This document shows positions 21,581 to 31,530 of a DNA stretch of 64,000 nucleotides, piece after piece. Every line of letters starts with the position of its first letter. The first letter of the stretch is position 1. The position numbers and the translations under genes were made by a program. The notes under the pieces are model-generated. The model worked only from the letters and a program-made list of their open reading frames with translations, did not search any database and was not told the DNA's origin. This stretch comes from Pomphorhynchus laevis (taxonomy: Eukaryota; Acanthocephala; Palaeacanthocephala; Echinorhynchida; Pomphorhynchidae), in assembly GCA_012934845.2 (NCBI GenBank), contig WNNJ02003518.1:1-64000 (forward strand), written 5' to 3'.

Positions 21581-21875
21581 CCATAAAAATTTTCCACTAA
21601 TGATTTTTAATTTATTTTTAATATTATTGTGTTGATTTATATATTTTACTATTTTCTGTTTGATGTTATTTTTATAGTAACCTAGTTTAAAATATGTATC
21701 TATTAAATTATTTAAATGATTTTGAAGAAAGCCAATATCATTACATATTGTTGCAATTCTTAAAATTTCATTATTTAATGTATTATATTTTATATTATAT
21801 GGTATGCATGAATGCTCATGCAAAAATATGTTTCTTGTAAATTTAAATATGTCATCTTTACGATATAAATAGGTA
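21576..21875 (-). pseudogene. Naiad-like PLE fragment, RT C-terminus
   Basis: Minus-strand sequence matching 24990-25250 (MHEHSCIPYNIKYNT to GKFLWMD), with the frame still open over 21557-21823. The tail module is absent; the fragment starts at the junction scar near 21575 and ends in the repeat patch at 21880. Confidence 0.8.
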
Positions 21876-21879
21876 AGTA

Positions 21880-22005
21880 GGTTAACTGGGTTAGTTATAA
21901 CTAGGTTACTATAATACTAGTTATAACTAGGTTAGTTATAATAGTTATAACTAGGTTACTATATTATAGTAACCTAGTTTAAAATATGTATCTGTTAAAT
22001 TAATT
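21880..22005. repeat. Patchwork of short repeats and a palindrome derived from PLE
   Basis: Pieces of ttataactaggttactata are repeated in both orientations; 21950-21978 is an almost continuous 14-bp palindrome (ACTAGGTTACTATA and its complement, one base apart). The final part (21965-22005) is PLE sequence matching 21677-21715. It looks like repeated local template switching. Confidence 0.7.
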
Positions 22006-22049
22006 CAAATTATTTATTATTTATTACCAGGAAAAAAATTATTTCCTTG

Positions 22050-22302
22050 AAAAAATTTGGTTTCTAATAAACATACACCTTTTGACTTTGAAAAACTACA
22101 CTCAACGTTAAAAATTTATTGCTTATTAAAGTTCTTACAACACGGATAACGTCACATACAATTCAACGACATGCCACGCGGTGTTCCTTCCTCAATACCC
22201 AAATGTTGCAACTGTAATTCAAGTGCGGCCCGTTGTATTCGGTGTCCTTGTGCAAAATCAAAGAAACAATGTTTAAACTGTGTAGCCCCATTTACACTTT
22301 AA
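22050..22302 (+). mobile_element. 5' end of an F6 element with the start of ORF1
   Basis: The shared 5' motif (22050-22077) is followed after ~93 bp by an ORF1 start. No minisatellite lies between them, unlike the copies at 3.0 and 56.3 kb. Homology to F6 stops at ~22288, where the next segment begins. Confidence 0.7.
22171..22302 (+). pseudogene. F6 ORF1 N-terminus, Cys-rich, truncated
   Basis: Starts MPRGVPSSIPKCCNCN and has Cys at 12, 13, 15, 22, 25, 27, 34 and 37; seven of these align with the F6 ORF1 at 55965-55411 (Cys 12, 13, 15, 25, 27, 34, 37). It ends after 43 codons where another sequence joins. A zinc-binding, nucleic-acid-binding role is likely from the pattern but unproven. It is too short for the six-frame size cut-off usually used. 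Confidence 0.75.
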
Positions 22303-22520
22303 AATGTAAACTGCTTCACGTGATCACGTTTAAGAGACCAGGTAATGGCCAATAGCTAGGTCGCGTAGCGCGTGGAGTGAAGGTGGTAGATCTTTATAGA
22401 TCTTGTTCCAGCCTGCAACCGCCTTAAGCAGGGCAGCCCCCTGTCAGATGCTGCTGGATGGCCCGTTGTAAGTTTAGTCTGAGTCAACTAAACTAGGTGG
22501 CGACACCGAAAAAGCAACGT
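22289..22520 (+). ncRNA. Highly structured GC-richer segment before the Naiad-like PLE
   Basis: In AT-rich surroundings this segment packs several perfect helices: AGATCT/AGATCT around ttat (22388-22403); CCAGC (22408-22412) with GCTGG (22453-22457) enclosing CAGGG/CCCTG (22429-22443); AGTTTAGT/ACTAAACT with an 8-base loop (22471-22494); GGTG-GCGA-CACC, a GNRA-capped stem (22496-22507). No open frame crosses it. I do not recognise it as a known ncRNA, SINE head or ribozyme. It could be the 5' UTR of the PLE, a separate SINE-like element, or part of another retroelement. Confidence 0.45.
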
Positions 22521-22544
22521 TAAAAATTATGACTTAAAAGTTAC

Positions 22545-24065
22545 ATGTACTCAACCATATTGGAAAAATACGTAAGTACTAATGATTTCAATTTTAGATC
22601 TTTTAAATGTAACAGAAAAAATTGTATAGTTTGTGATGTTATAAATAATAATAATTGTATCGTAAGTAATACGACAAACAAATGTTTTTCATTAAATATT
22701 AATAATAATTGTAACTGCAATACCGCAGGTGTAGTGTATCTTATACAATGTACATGTGGATTGCAATATATAGGAAAAACATATCAAATGTTAAAAACTA
22801 GGTTTAGGCAACACATATATAATATACAGCATAATAGTCAAACTATATTTCATAAACATATGAGATTAATAGGACATGATATTAAAAACTGTAAATTATT
22901 TATTTTAGAACATATTATCGAAGAAAACATTTCAATATTAAATCAAAAACTATTAGAAAAAGAAGATTTTTGGATTAAAACGCTTAATTCCATGTACCCA
23001 TTAGGATTGAATGACGTGGTACAAGGAATTGGCAGAAGTAGTATAATACATAATAAACAACTATATTATAATAATCCGGTTAAACGCAAACCAAGAAGTC
23101 ATGGTGATAAAAGGAATAGGAAAAATAGAGTTAAAAATATTAAAAAAGATATGTATATAAATGAACAATTAGAAATATTAAAACAACTTTTAAGAGATAA
23201 TAAGCTAAAAGATCTTTATGTAAATATAAGAAGTTTTTCTAAAGATATCATATGTTCAATAAATCAAAAATTAATTAACGACTATGATAGGCTAAGTTGT
23301 ATAATAGACAGTTATTGTAATACAAAATACTATAATCGTACAATAAATGTTAATAATAACAATAGAAAATATACATTAACCATAAACTTCATTAATAAAT
23401 GTATAGATAACATAAATATAGCCGGACTTTTAAATAATTCTAAAAGTAAAGAAATAATAGGGTCAGATTTAAGTAAATATATTCCTAAAATAAGGTATAA
23501 ACTCCTACCACCATTAGGACGAAAAATTTGTAATTATAATAAAGAATTAAAATCAATATGTAACGATAATATTAGAAACATAATGGAAACAGAATGCAAT
23601 TGTAAAAGTCTTAGTTTTGATAAAATAAATGAACATATATGTACCCATAATCTAGAATTAATTGAAAATTGTGAATTAAGAAAGCTGCTATCGAAAGGGT
23701 ATAAATATAGATTAAATAACAACAACGACAAAAATAAAATATACAGTTCGTTATATAATAACTTAAATGATTACTTTAGTAAGCTGATTAATAGTGAAAG
23801 CTCGAATATATCTAAGATAAAAATTTGGAAAGATTATATATTTGATAAAATTAAAAATAAAATGAAAATAACAAACAATTATAAAAGGAAAGATAAAATT
23901 AATAAAGATATGTATAAAGAACTTACTAAATTAAAGGATAACTATATAATAACAACTATTGATAAAGCTAGTAATAACTTTGTCTTCATATGCAAAAAGC
24001 TTTATTATGATATACTAATGAAAGAGGTTAATTCTAATGATTTAAATGTAAATCCAAGCATATGA
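22545..24065 (+). CDS. PLE protein, N-terminal part: Cys-rich motif, GIY-YIG endonuclease, RT N-terminus
   Basis: Five hundred and six codons from ATG. Cys at 22, 27, 30, 38, 47, 56 and 58 form a possible zinc-binding region. The GIY-YIG domain follows: VVYLIQC (63-69), YIGKT (75-79), Arg86, His90 and a Glu in LEKEDFWI (~137-144). A long Asn/Lys-rich region leads to IDKASNNFVFICKKLY (~475-490), equivalent to the DKG region that opens PLE reverse transcriptases. The frame ends at 24065 shortly before the RT fingers continue in another frame; the fragment at 57.8 kb reads through this point differently, so the break is private to this copy. Confidence 0.8.
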   Translation: MYSTILEKYVSTNDFNFRSFKCNRKNCIVCDVINNNNCIVSNTTNKCFSLNINNNCNCNTAGVVYLIQCTCGLQYIGKTYQMLKTRFRQHIYNIQHNSQTIFHKHMRLIGHDIKNCKLFILEHIIEENISILNQKLLEKEDFWIKTLNSMYPLGLNDVVQGIGRSSIIHNKQLYYNNPVKRKPRSHGDKRNRKNRVKNIKKDMYINEQLEILKQLLRDNKLKDLYVNIRSFSKDIICSINQKLINDYDRLSCIIDSYCNTKYYNRTINVNNNNRKYTLTINFINKCIDNINIAGLLNNSKSKEIIGSDLSKYIPKIRYKLLPPLGRKICNYNKELKSICNDNIRNIMETECNCKSLSFDKINEHICTHNLELIENCELRKLLSKGYKYRLNNNNDKNKIYSSLYNNLNDYFSKLINSESSNISKIKIWKDYIFDKIKNKMKITNNYKRKDKINKDMYKELTKLKDNYIITTIDKASNNFVFICKKLYYDILMKEVNSNDLNVNPSI

Positions 24066-24075
24066 ACGTAGTGAG

Positions 24076-24441
24076 TTGAGTTTAGAAACAATTATTACAA
24101 GTCACTGTTCTATAATGGATAAAAAGGGTATAAAGGTTGAATTAGATAATAAAACTATACCTATATTATATTGGAATCCAAAATTACATAAAAATCCAAT
24201 AAAACCTAGGTTCATATGTAGTGCGTTTAAATGTACATTAAAACCACTTTCTGTTTATATGAATAAAATGCTTAAAGTAATTAAAGCACATTTTAAAAAA
24301 TATTGCAAGGTAATCGAAATTAATACTGGTATAAAACACTATTTCAGTATTAATTCTACAAAAGAATTTTTAGAACAGACAAAAGGAATAAATTTTCAAA
24401 ATATAAATACATACGATTTTAGTACGCTTTATACAATCTAG
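24076..24441 (+). CDS. PLE reverse transcriptase, fingers and motif A
   Basis: Contains YWNPKLHKNPIKPRFICSA, the PK.HK...RPI.S block of PLE RTs, and ends at NINTYDFSTLYTI, motif A with its catalytic Asp. The frame differs from the preceding block and closes just after motif A, so it is one segment of a broken ORF. The Met at 24076 is not a real start. Confidence 0.75.
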   Translation: MSLETIITSHCSIMDKKGIKVELDNKTIPILYWNPKLHKNPIKPRFICSAFKCTLKPLSVYMNKMLKVIKAHFKKYCKVIEINTGIKHYFSINSTKEFLEQTKGINFQNINTYDFSTLYTI

Positions 24442-24572
24442 ATTTAGTAGATATTAAAGAAGCGTTAGTAAAATTAATTAATCTTATATTCGGAAAAAGA
24501 TATACATATATATGTTATAATAATTATAACGCCTATCTAACAAAAATTAAACCATCAAATAAATATAAATAT

Positions 24573-25259
24573 ATGGATAAAATTGAATTAATAGAATCCT
24601 TAAATATTTTGATAAATCAAAATTATTTAAAAGTAGGGACATCTATATTTAGACAAGTAAAAGGTGTTCCAATGGGTGGTAATAGTAGCCCAATTATAGC
24701 TGACTTGTTTTTAAGCTTTATAGAATATGAATTTGTTCATAACTGTGTAAAAACTAAATCTAAACAATATAAATATATGAAATATATGTTTCGATACATT
24801 GATGATATATGTGTATTTAATTCTAATAATTTTTATTCAATTAGTGAGCACATTTATCCAGAAAGCCTTATTCTTAACAAAACCAATATTAATGATAAAG
24901 AAGGTGTATATCTAGATATGAACATTAAATTAACATTAACTAAAACTACTATTAATTTATATCGTAAAGATGACATATTTAAATTTACAAGAAACATATT
25001 TTTGCATGAGCATTCATGCATACCATATAATATAAAATATAATACATTAAATAATGAAATTTTAAGAATTGCAACAATATGTAATGATATTGGCTTTCTT
25101 CAAAATCATTTAAATAATTTAATAGATACATATTTTAAACTAGGTTACTATAAAAATAACATCAAGCAGAAAATAGTAAAATATATAAATCAACACAATA
25201 ATATAAAGAATAAATTTAAACTCTTAAGTGGCAAATTTTTATGGATGGATAATAAATAA
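24573..25259 (+). CDS. PLE reverse transcriptase, palm and C-terminus
   Basis: Contains GVPMGGNSSPIIADLF (motif B), FRYIDDICVFN (motif C), YLDMNIKL and a Lys-rich C-terminus ending GKFLWMDNK. There is no GIY-YIG after the RT, which supports the permuted architecture. The stop at 25257-25259 overlaps the start of the tail repeat. Confidence 0.85.
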   Translation: MDKIELIESLNILINQNYLKVGTSIFRQVKGVPMGGNSSPIIADLFLSFIEYEFVHNCVKTKSKQYKYMKYMFRYIDDICVFNSNNFYSISEHIYPESLILNKTNINDKEGVYLDMNIKLTLTKTTINLYRKDDIFKFTRNIFLHEHSCIPYNIKYNTLNNEILRIATICNDIGFLQNHLNNLIDTYFKLGYYKNNIKQKIVKYINQHNNIKNKFKLLSGKFLWMDNK

Positions 25260-25617
25260 TATACTTTGCATTAGAATAAGATACTAGATAGTTATTTCAG
25301 AGGAAATACATCATTAGCATGTATTTGGCCCCGCTGCTATGTTGGGTAGAGGAGTTAGGGGCCGAAACCTGATAGCATAGCAGTTCCTCCTGATGACCTC
25401 TAATTCTTATTCTGATACAACGTCTGTTATTTATTAGTCAATTCATAAAAATGACGTTTATTTTAAATTTTATTTTTATTTTTTAACTTGATTTAAATTA
25501 TAGAAAATCTAAAAACAATTATTAATTTTATTATTTAATTATTAAATTTTGATTTAGCATTATTATGTTTTGTTTATTTTATAATTATATAACAATACGT
25601 AGACTCAGTTAGCTGAT
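25260..25617 (+). other. Naiad-like PLE 3' tail with structured module
   Basis: The tail opens with an AAATACAT-CATTAGC-ATGTATTT hairpin (~25309-25331) followed by GGCCCC and CTGCTATG, then GGGGCC and CATAGCAG, which could pair as an interleaved (pseudoknot) arrangement. The distal part is AT-rich and ends acgtagactcagttagctgattt. At least seven copies of this module occur in the window, most without much coding sequence. The hairpin stem is supported by a compensated pair (copy at 18193-18215); the pseudoknot is not. Confidence 0.65.
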
Positions 25618-26790
25618 TTAATTTATCCACATGTTCAGCGCATTCTGGAATAATTTGTACTGTGTCATAGACACGATCGAATTCGGCAATCGGTTCCATA
25701 GGTTTACCGCTCTGTGAGATAATCGCAAGTATCTATGACATTTCCCGTGTGATTGCACAACAACTGATAAAGAGTGTTCTCTGTGGCTCGGGCGATCATT
25801 TAGAATAACGGATTCCGATAGATAACCAGTAAAGACATGGATCATTCGCCATAACTGTAATAAATCATTGTATAAATTTCTCTTGTAAACTGAAGTAATA
25901 TTTAGTTGGCTTAGTCTATCACAGTAGGCGATGCTCCGAAGACCAGAACATAGCTTGGAAAATCGGCGAATAATCTTTTCTAATTGGTTTATTTCACCAC
26001 GCGTAAAAGGAAAAGTCGCCGGCGAAGCATAATCAATGATTGATCTGATCAACGTCTTATATAATAGTGAGAACTGAGACGGTGGAAGCGAACTAAAGGT
26101 ATTTTTGATCATGTAAATAATTTTTCTCGACATGTTGCATATATTTTCAGTATTGAGGTCGGTTTTAAACGAATTCTGAACAATTATCCCAATATCTTTT
26201 GTATACGAATTTGTGGGAATAATCTCACCGCAAACAGAATAATCATTTGGTAAATCACTACGACCAAATCTGAGATGGACACATTTAGTAATGTTAATCA
26301 TGATTCCGGTCAGTTCGCTCCACCTATTAACCATATTTATGTCATCTTGTAAGTGTTGCATATCGGCATGGCATGTTATGACATTCCATATTTTAAGATC
26401 ATCCGCGAATGCTAATTTTTTACATTTTAGAGAGCGTAGCAAACTATTCAGAAATATGACGAATAATAATGGGCCCAACACCGATCCCAGAGGAACACCC
26501 GTTGATAAATTTGACGGTCTAGATAGACAATTTCCAACTCGAACTCTGAAAGAACGATCAGATAGGAAGGCGTAAATCCATCGAATAATAGGAATTTCAA
26601 TTCCGTAATCTGCAAGAGCCTCAATCAACATATTGTGGGGAACCCTATCAAAGGCCCGACTGAAGTCGAAATACACGACATCAACTGCATTACCCTGCGC
26701 AACTGCATCAACCCATGCTTCGCGTGCACATAAAAGATTAGACATGCAAGAACGTCCAGGACGAAACCATGTTGCGAATTATCAAATAAT
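25618..26790 (-). pseudogene. CR1-like LINE F5 reverse transcriptase
   Basis: A 375-codon minus-strand frame (26745-25618) covers the RT: VVYFDFSRAFDRVPHN (motif A), STGVPLGSVLGPLLF (motif B, with Leu for the usual Gln), LAFADDLKIWNV (motif C) and the C-terminal domain to NALNMWIN. The preceding NSQHGF...RPGRSCMSNLL block (~26790-26740) is split by a one-base frameshift, and the endonuclease is absent. The 3' UTR is missing too: the stop codon is formed at the junction with PLE tail at 25618-25620. It is therefore an internal fragment that happens to be open. Confidence 0.85.
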
Positions 26791-27165
26791 TTTGAAGCCA
26801 ATATCGTTACAAACTGTTGCAATTCTTAAAATTTCATTATTTAATGTACTATATTTTATATTATATGGTATGCATGAATGCTCATGCAAAAATATGTTTC
26901 TTGTAAATTTAAATGTCATCTTTACGATAGTAAATATTAAATTTACAATATACAAATCAAAATATTATTAAAATTTTCTTAACTATTAAGCGAAAATTTT
27001 CAATAATAAATAATATTCTGTATTAGAATAAGGTATACTAGATAATCAAATTTAACAGAAGAAATACGTCATTAGCATGTATTTGGCCCGGTTGCTATGC
27101 TAGGTCGAGGAATATAGACCGAAACCTAATAGCATATCAGTTCCTTATGATGACCACTAATCCTT
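26782..27165. repeat. PLE fragments in opposite orientations
   Basis: 26782-26930 is minus-strand Naiad-like RT C-terminus (matches 25005-25150). From ~26945 the sequence is plus-strand PLE end and tail, with the hairpin stem as AAATACGT/ATGTATTT (one G-T pair). The tail is cut at ~27165 by the LTR element and resumes at 30587. Confidence 0.75.
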
Positions 27166-30100
27166 ATTATGATATGAAATGATCAGATTGTACCTTTTTG
27201 TATAACTTTATTTATAGATATTATTGAATAAAGCCGTTCTAACGTTGCTTATTTATTGCAATTTATTCAATAATATTGGTTCATCGAGATGGAGAAACTA
27301 ATGATGCCTTCAGTATTAAATATAACTATCGACAGTCCTAATTCTCAAGAGGAGTGGATACACTGGAAGCGACGCCTTGACAGTTTTATTGCTCTACAAG
27401 TAGGACTCAATGACGAATCTAAGCTACCATTACTTGTCAATCTCATTTCGACGAAATTATTTGGATTAATCAAAGCGTGTACTTCATATGAAGAGGCTGT
27501 AAATATCTTGAATAGAGCATTCATAAAGCCTGTAAATATTCTATTCGAACGTTACCAACTTCATGCTTGCCGACAAGAACCGACAATGACTTTAGATCAG
27601 TATCTCTGAATGCTTGGCGATTTCGCTAATCTATGCGATTTTCAACCAGTGGATTCTTCTTCAAATCGTAATGCACATATTACAGATTCTTTTATTCAAG
27701 GACTTCACAATAGTTACATTAGACAACGTCCTCTTGAATCTCGCATAACTGATCTTGACGAACTAGTGACGATTGCCAAATCACTCGAAGCAGCTCAACA
27801 ACATACCGCGATAATATCATCCGCAGAAACATCAAGTCTCGCATTTACTCAGGTCAGTCTGGTTGATAAATCATGTGAAGATAATGAACAATTTGATACT
27901 CTTGCTGCACTGAAAACAAATAAACTAACACGCTTCTCTCAAAGTCAAAAACGTTGTATATTTTGTGGTGGATCGTACCATCTTCGATTAAATTGTCCAG
28001 CTCGGAATTCAACTTGCCATTCATGTGGTAAAAGCGGTCATTTTGCAAACGTTTGTCGCTCTCGTAGTTTTAAGAATACTCCGTCAACATCCGCTGCTCT
28101 ATATTGCGCATCTCTATTAAACCAAGGTCAAACGTATCAGGAAGTTTTGATAGATAACAAATCGTTTCAATCACTTCTGGATACGGGGAGTTCAGACAAT
28201 TTATTAATGATGCGGTGGTTCTGACCTTTAAATAAAAACTTACCTGTGCAAACGTCAAGTCCACATGGCGTCATCATCCCAATCCGTGTTCGTTCGTCGT
28301 CATTGCTACATTACTTTCAAATTTATGGATCGTACTTACAGGAATACACTCTTTCTCGTGTTGCCTAATTTATGCGCATCCGTAATATTAGGACATAAAT
28401 TTTTTCTCCTTCACCGATATATTACTTTCAATTTCGCTGGTCCGAACCCTGGTTTATCTTTAGCATCTTTACAAACTGCTCCAGTCATGGATATTAAGCC
28501 GTTGACGTTATTCCCAGGTATCGACAAAACAATTCGTCCGATATGTACTAAATCACGTCGACATACACCGGAAAATTCTCGATTTATCAGGCAAGAAATC
28601 GATAGACTCCTCAAACAAGGAATTATTGAAAAGAGTAGATCACCATGGAGAGCTCAAGTTCTAGTGGTGGCAAACAACGGACGAAAGCCAAGAATGGTCG
28701 TAGTTTACTCATGTACTATCAATCTTCACACGTTACTGGATGCATATCCTATTCCAAGAATCGACTCCATGATCTCCGATATTGCTTCATACTCAGTATA
28801 TACAACTGTTGACCTATCCCAAGCTTATTACCAAATACCTTTGCGTCCCATCTCTCCCCCTTGTCTTCTTCGCTAGTCGATCTCGCTCCTAAGCATACTT
28901 TAAGAATGAAGAATGAAATTTCTGAGGCAACTCTAACAGCGTATACTCACGATCTTCCTTTGACCGTAGAGACTGATGCATCATATTCGTCGATAGGTGC
29001 CCTTCTGAGCCAAGCATCAAAGCCGATTGCGTTTTTTTTCACAAACCCTACCAAAAACTGCATTACATCAGTCCAGCATCGAAAAAGAGGCCCAGGTCAT
29101 TGTAAATAGCATTCCATATTGGAAGCATTATTTACTTGGTGAACCGCTCACTATCATAACAGATCAACGCTCTGTTTCTTTCATGTTTAGTAGAGCTCAT
29201 TCGAGCAAGATCAAAAATGATAAAGTGGCTCGATGGCGACTTGAATTAGCTCCTTATCAATACGAAATTCAGTATCGTATGTGAAGTGAAAATAAGGCAG
29301 CCGACGCTATGTCAAGAGTTACGCACATGTGTGCCCATAGTGGATCATTGAACCAATTAGAACACATTAACAATACTCTTTGTCATCCTGGCATTACTAG
29401 AATGTTGCATTTCGTTACACAGCATCGCTTGCCATATGATAAATCAGACGTTACGAAAGTTATTAATAGTTGCCATATCTGTGCCGAACTGAAACCTCGC
29501 TTTTGTAAACCTACCGTTAGCCACGTTACCAACGCCACTCAGACATTCGAGAGATTATGTGTAGATTTCAAAGGTCCGCTTGAATCCGTTACTCGAAACC
29601 GTTATATACTTTGCGTTGTCGATGAATTCTCCCGTTTTCCGTTCGCGATTCCTTGTAAAGACTGTTCATCTCTGTCAGTAATTACTGCACTACGACAAAT
29701 CATAAGTATTTTTGGTAGTCCTGGTAGAATACACACGGATCAAGGATCATGTTTGCAATCTCGTGAGTTCCGTGATTTTCTATCATCTCAGGGCATAGCC
29801 TACAGTAGAAGTACACCTTATAAGCCGCGCGGTAACGGTCAAGCCGAAAGATATGTCGGATTGATTTGGAAGACGATACAGTTAGAAACTAAATCAAGAA
29901 ATGTCTTTAAAAAATTGGGAAACAGTTCTACCTAAAGTATTATCATCTATGAGATCTTTGCTATGTACTAGCACTGGGGAAACGCCACACGAACGTATGT
30001 TCAATTATCCGCAAAACTCAAGGAACTCGTTTGTTTTATCGCCGTGGCTTCATAACGATCAAGTGTATTTACTGAAAGACGATAGGGCACCTAAAACTGA

Positions 30101-30586
30101 TTATACTTTCAGACCTGTTGAAGTACTACAATCAAATGGTAATTACGCTACCGTGCGAAATATACCTCAAGGTAATGAGCATGACGTATCAGTTAGAAAA
30201 TTGGCTAAATACCCGTCTAATCCATCAATTGATGAAGACAGAAACTGCAGCCAAGTAGAATTAGAAAATTTGGCCCATGAAATCACCAACTTTTCGCCAA
30301 TATGTTATAAAGATTCATTATCAAAAGAGAAATATGAATTTTCCCAAGAATCGAAAGATAATAGTCATACTATGACACAAGAAGACGACAACGAAAACTT
30401 CATTGAGCCTGCCACAATTCCAAAACAAGAAGAGAGGACCAGAAGAAGACCGGCCTATCTTAATGATTACTTTTGCTGCCTGGGCGAATGTTATGATATG
30501 AAATGATCAGATTGTACCTTTTTGTATAACTTTATTTATTTATATATTATTGAATAAAGCCGTCCTAACGTTGCTTATTTATTACA
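27166..30586 (+). mobile_element. Ty3-type LTR retrotransposon, broken
   Basis: An old Ty3/Metaviridae element inserted into a Naiad-like PLE tail. Terminal direct repeats are very short, ~95 bp (27166-27260 and 30490-30586), start TRTTATGATATG, carry AATAAA and end in a CA. In order it holds a gag-like region (from ~27289), two CCHC knuckles (~27955-28060), a protease-like DTG (~28180), RT (~28500-28850), RNase H-like (~28970), an HHCC integrase zinc finger and integrase core (~29370-29900) and a C-terminal region to ~30500. It is broken in roughly half a dozen places. A ~58-bp stretch of LINE F1 lies within pol (28843-28900). I see no clear target duplication. Age: old compared with the element at 58 kb. 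Confidence 0.8.
28843..28900 (+). repeat. LINE F1 patch embedded in the LTR element
   Basis: These ~58 bases match 4588-4645 of LINE F1 essentially exactly, including a run of five C that is specific to that copy and is four C in the copy at 48.5 kb. It is too short, and lacks the LINE 3' end, for a normal LINE insertion; it looks like filler copied during break repair. Confidence 0.85.
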
Positions 30587-30752
30587 GATACATTCTCAGT
30601 TATTTGTTAGTCAATTTATAAAAATTGGTTTTTATTTTAAATTTTAATATTAAATTTATCGTTATATATTAATTATATAAAATCTTAATTATTTAATATT
30701 ATTATTTTTAATTTATATATAGTATAAAATGCGTAGACTGTTATTTGATTAG
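30587..30752 (+). repeat. Remainder of the interrupted PLE tail
   Basis: Continues the tail that stops at 27165 (ttatttgttagtcaatttataaaaa, then AT-rich, ending near aatgcgtagactg). It shows that the LTR element landed inside an existing PLE tail. Confidence 0.75.
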
Positions 30753-31440
30753 TACATGCTCAGTGTGATATGTGACAATAAAGTTCAAACCGGTCAAAAT
30801 CATTACGACTACTTTATCACGCTAATTGTTGATAGATTAGACGCTTCACGAAACGCAGGTCAAACACTAAAAGTTCAACTTACTCAATGTTCTTCACTGC
30901 CGCATGCAGTGTATATACAATATTTTATTAAGCACATTTGCAATCTTTTTGTTCATTATTGAACAAAACAAAAGTAATTTATATTTTTAAACAAAATAGG
31001 TTTATCGAACTGAATCAAAAAGCGTCTTATAAAATCACTGAACAATGCCGCTCAACTGAGTAGCTGTGGTTGAACGCCGTTATATTACGATAATCATTAA
31101 ATCTAAAACAAGCAAAGATACCATAATCTTTAAGCTAATTGTCGATGCGCCGTCTCTTGTTTTTTTATCGTTGCTTGTCATGCTAATCTCCTGGAGACAC
31201 GTTACACAAGTCAGATTCCGTTGTATCAGTTATCCATATTATTCAATCTGAACTGTCTGCATTCGGATTATGTACACTGAATAAGCATGCCTGATCGTGA
31301 ACGATGTCTCCCATTTGATGAACGAAACATGACTGGCAGTACACTTGTCGCTGCGTACTTTCCGATAGAGTAGTAGCGGTAACACTTTTGAAAATTGGGT
31401 TCGTTGTCGTCATCCTGTTCAGTTATCTTTAGTTAATCCA
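30753..31440. other. Spacer downstream of the HEXIM-like gene
   Basis: Short open frames on the plus strand (30756-30962, 31066-31251) have no family resemblance I can name. No repeat seen. Confidence 0.45.
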
Positions 31441-31448
31441 GGTCCATT

Positions 31449-31454
31449 TTTATT
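31449..31454 (-). promoter_or_regulatory. Poly(A) signal of the HEXIM-like gene
   Basis: AATAAA on the minus strand, about 77 bases past the stop codon at 31531. Spacing is plausible for a short 3' UTR. Confidence 0.45.
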
Positions 31455-31530
31455 TTCGAAATTCGACGTTTACTCTTTTTAATAATCAAAACACATTTTC
31501 GGATTAACCAATTCTGATGTGTTGCTAACT

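Larger units (their letters stand above)
22521..25617 (+). mobile_element. Naiad-like Penelope-like element, near full length
   Basis: One protein-coding unit with an N-terminal Cys-rich region and GIY-YIG endonuclease, followed by the RT, then a ~360-bp 3' tail. Endonuclease before RT is the permuted order described for the Naiad/Chlamys clade of PLEs; classical Penelope elements have it after the RT. The reading frame is interrupted about twice, so this copy is inactive, but its RT half is nearly identical to the copy at 18.7 kb. The tail is the source sequence for the many solo tails in the window. Confidence 0.8.
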
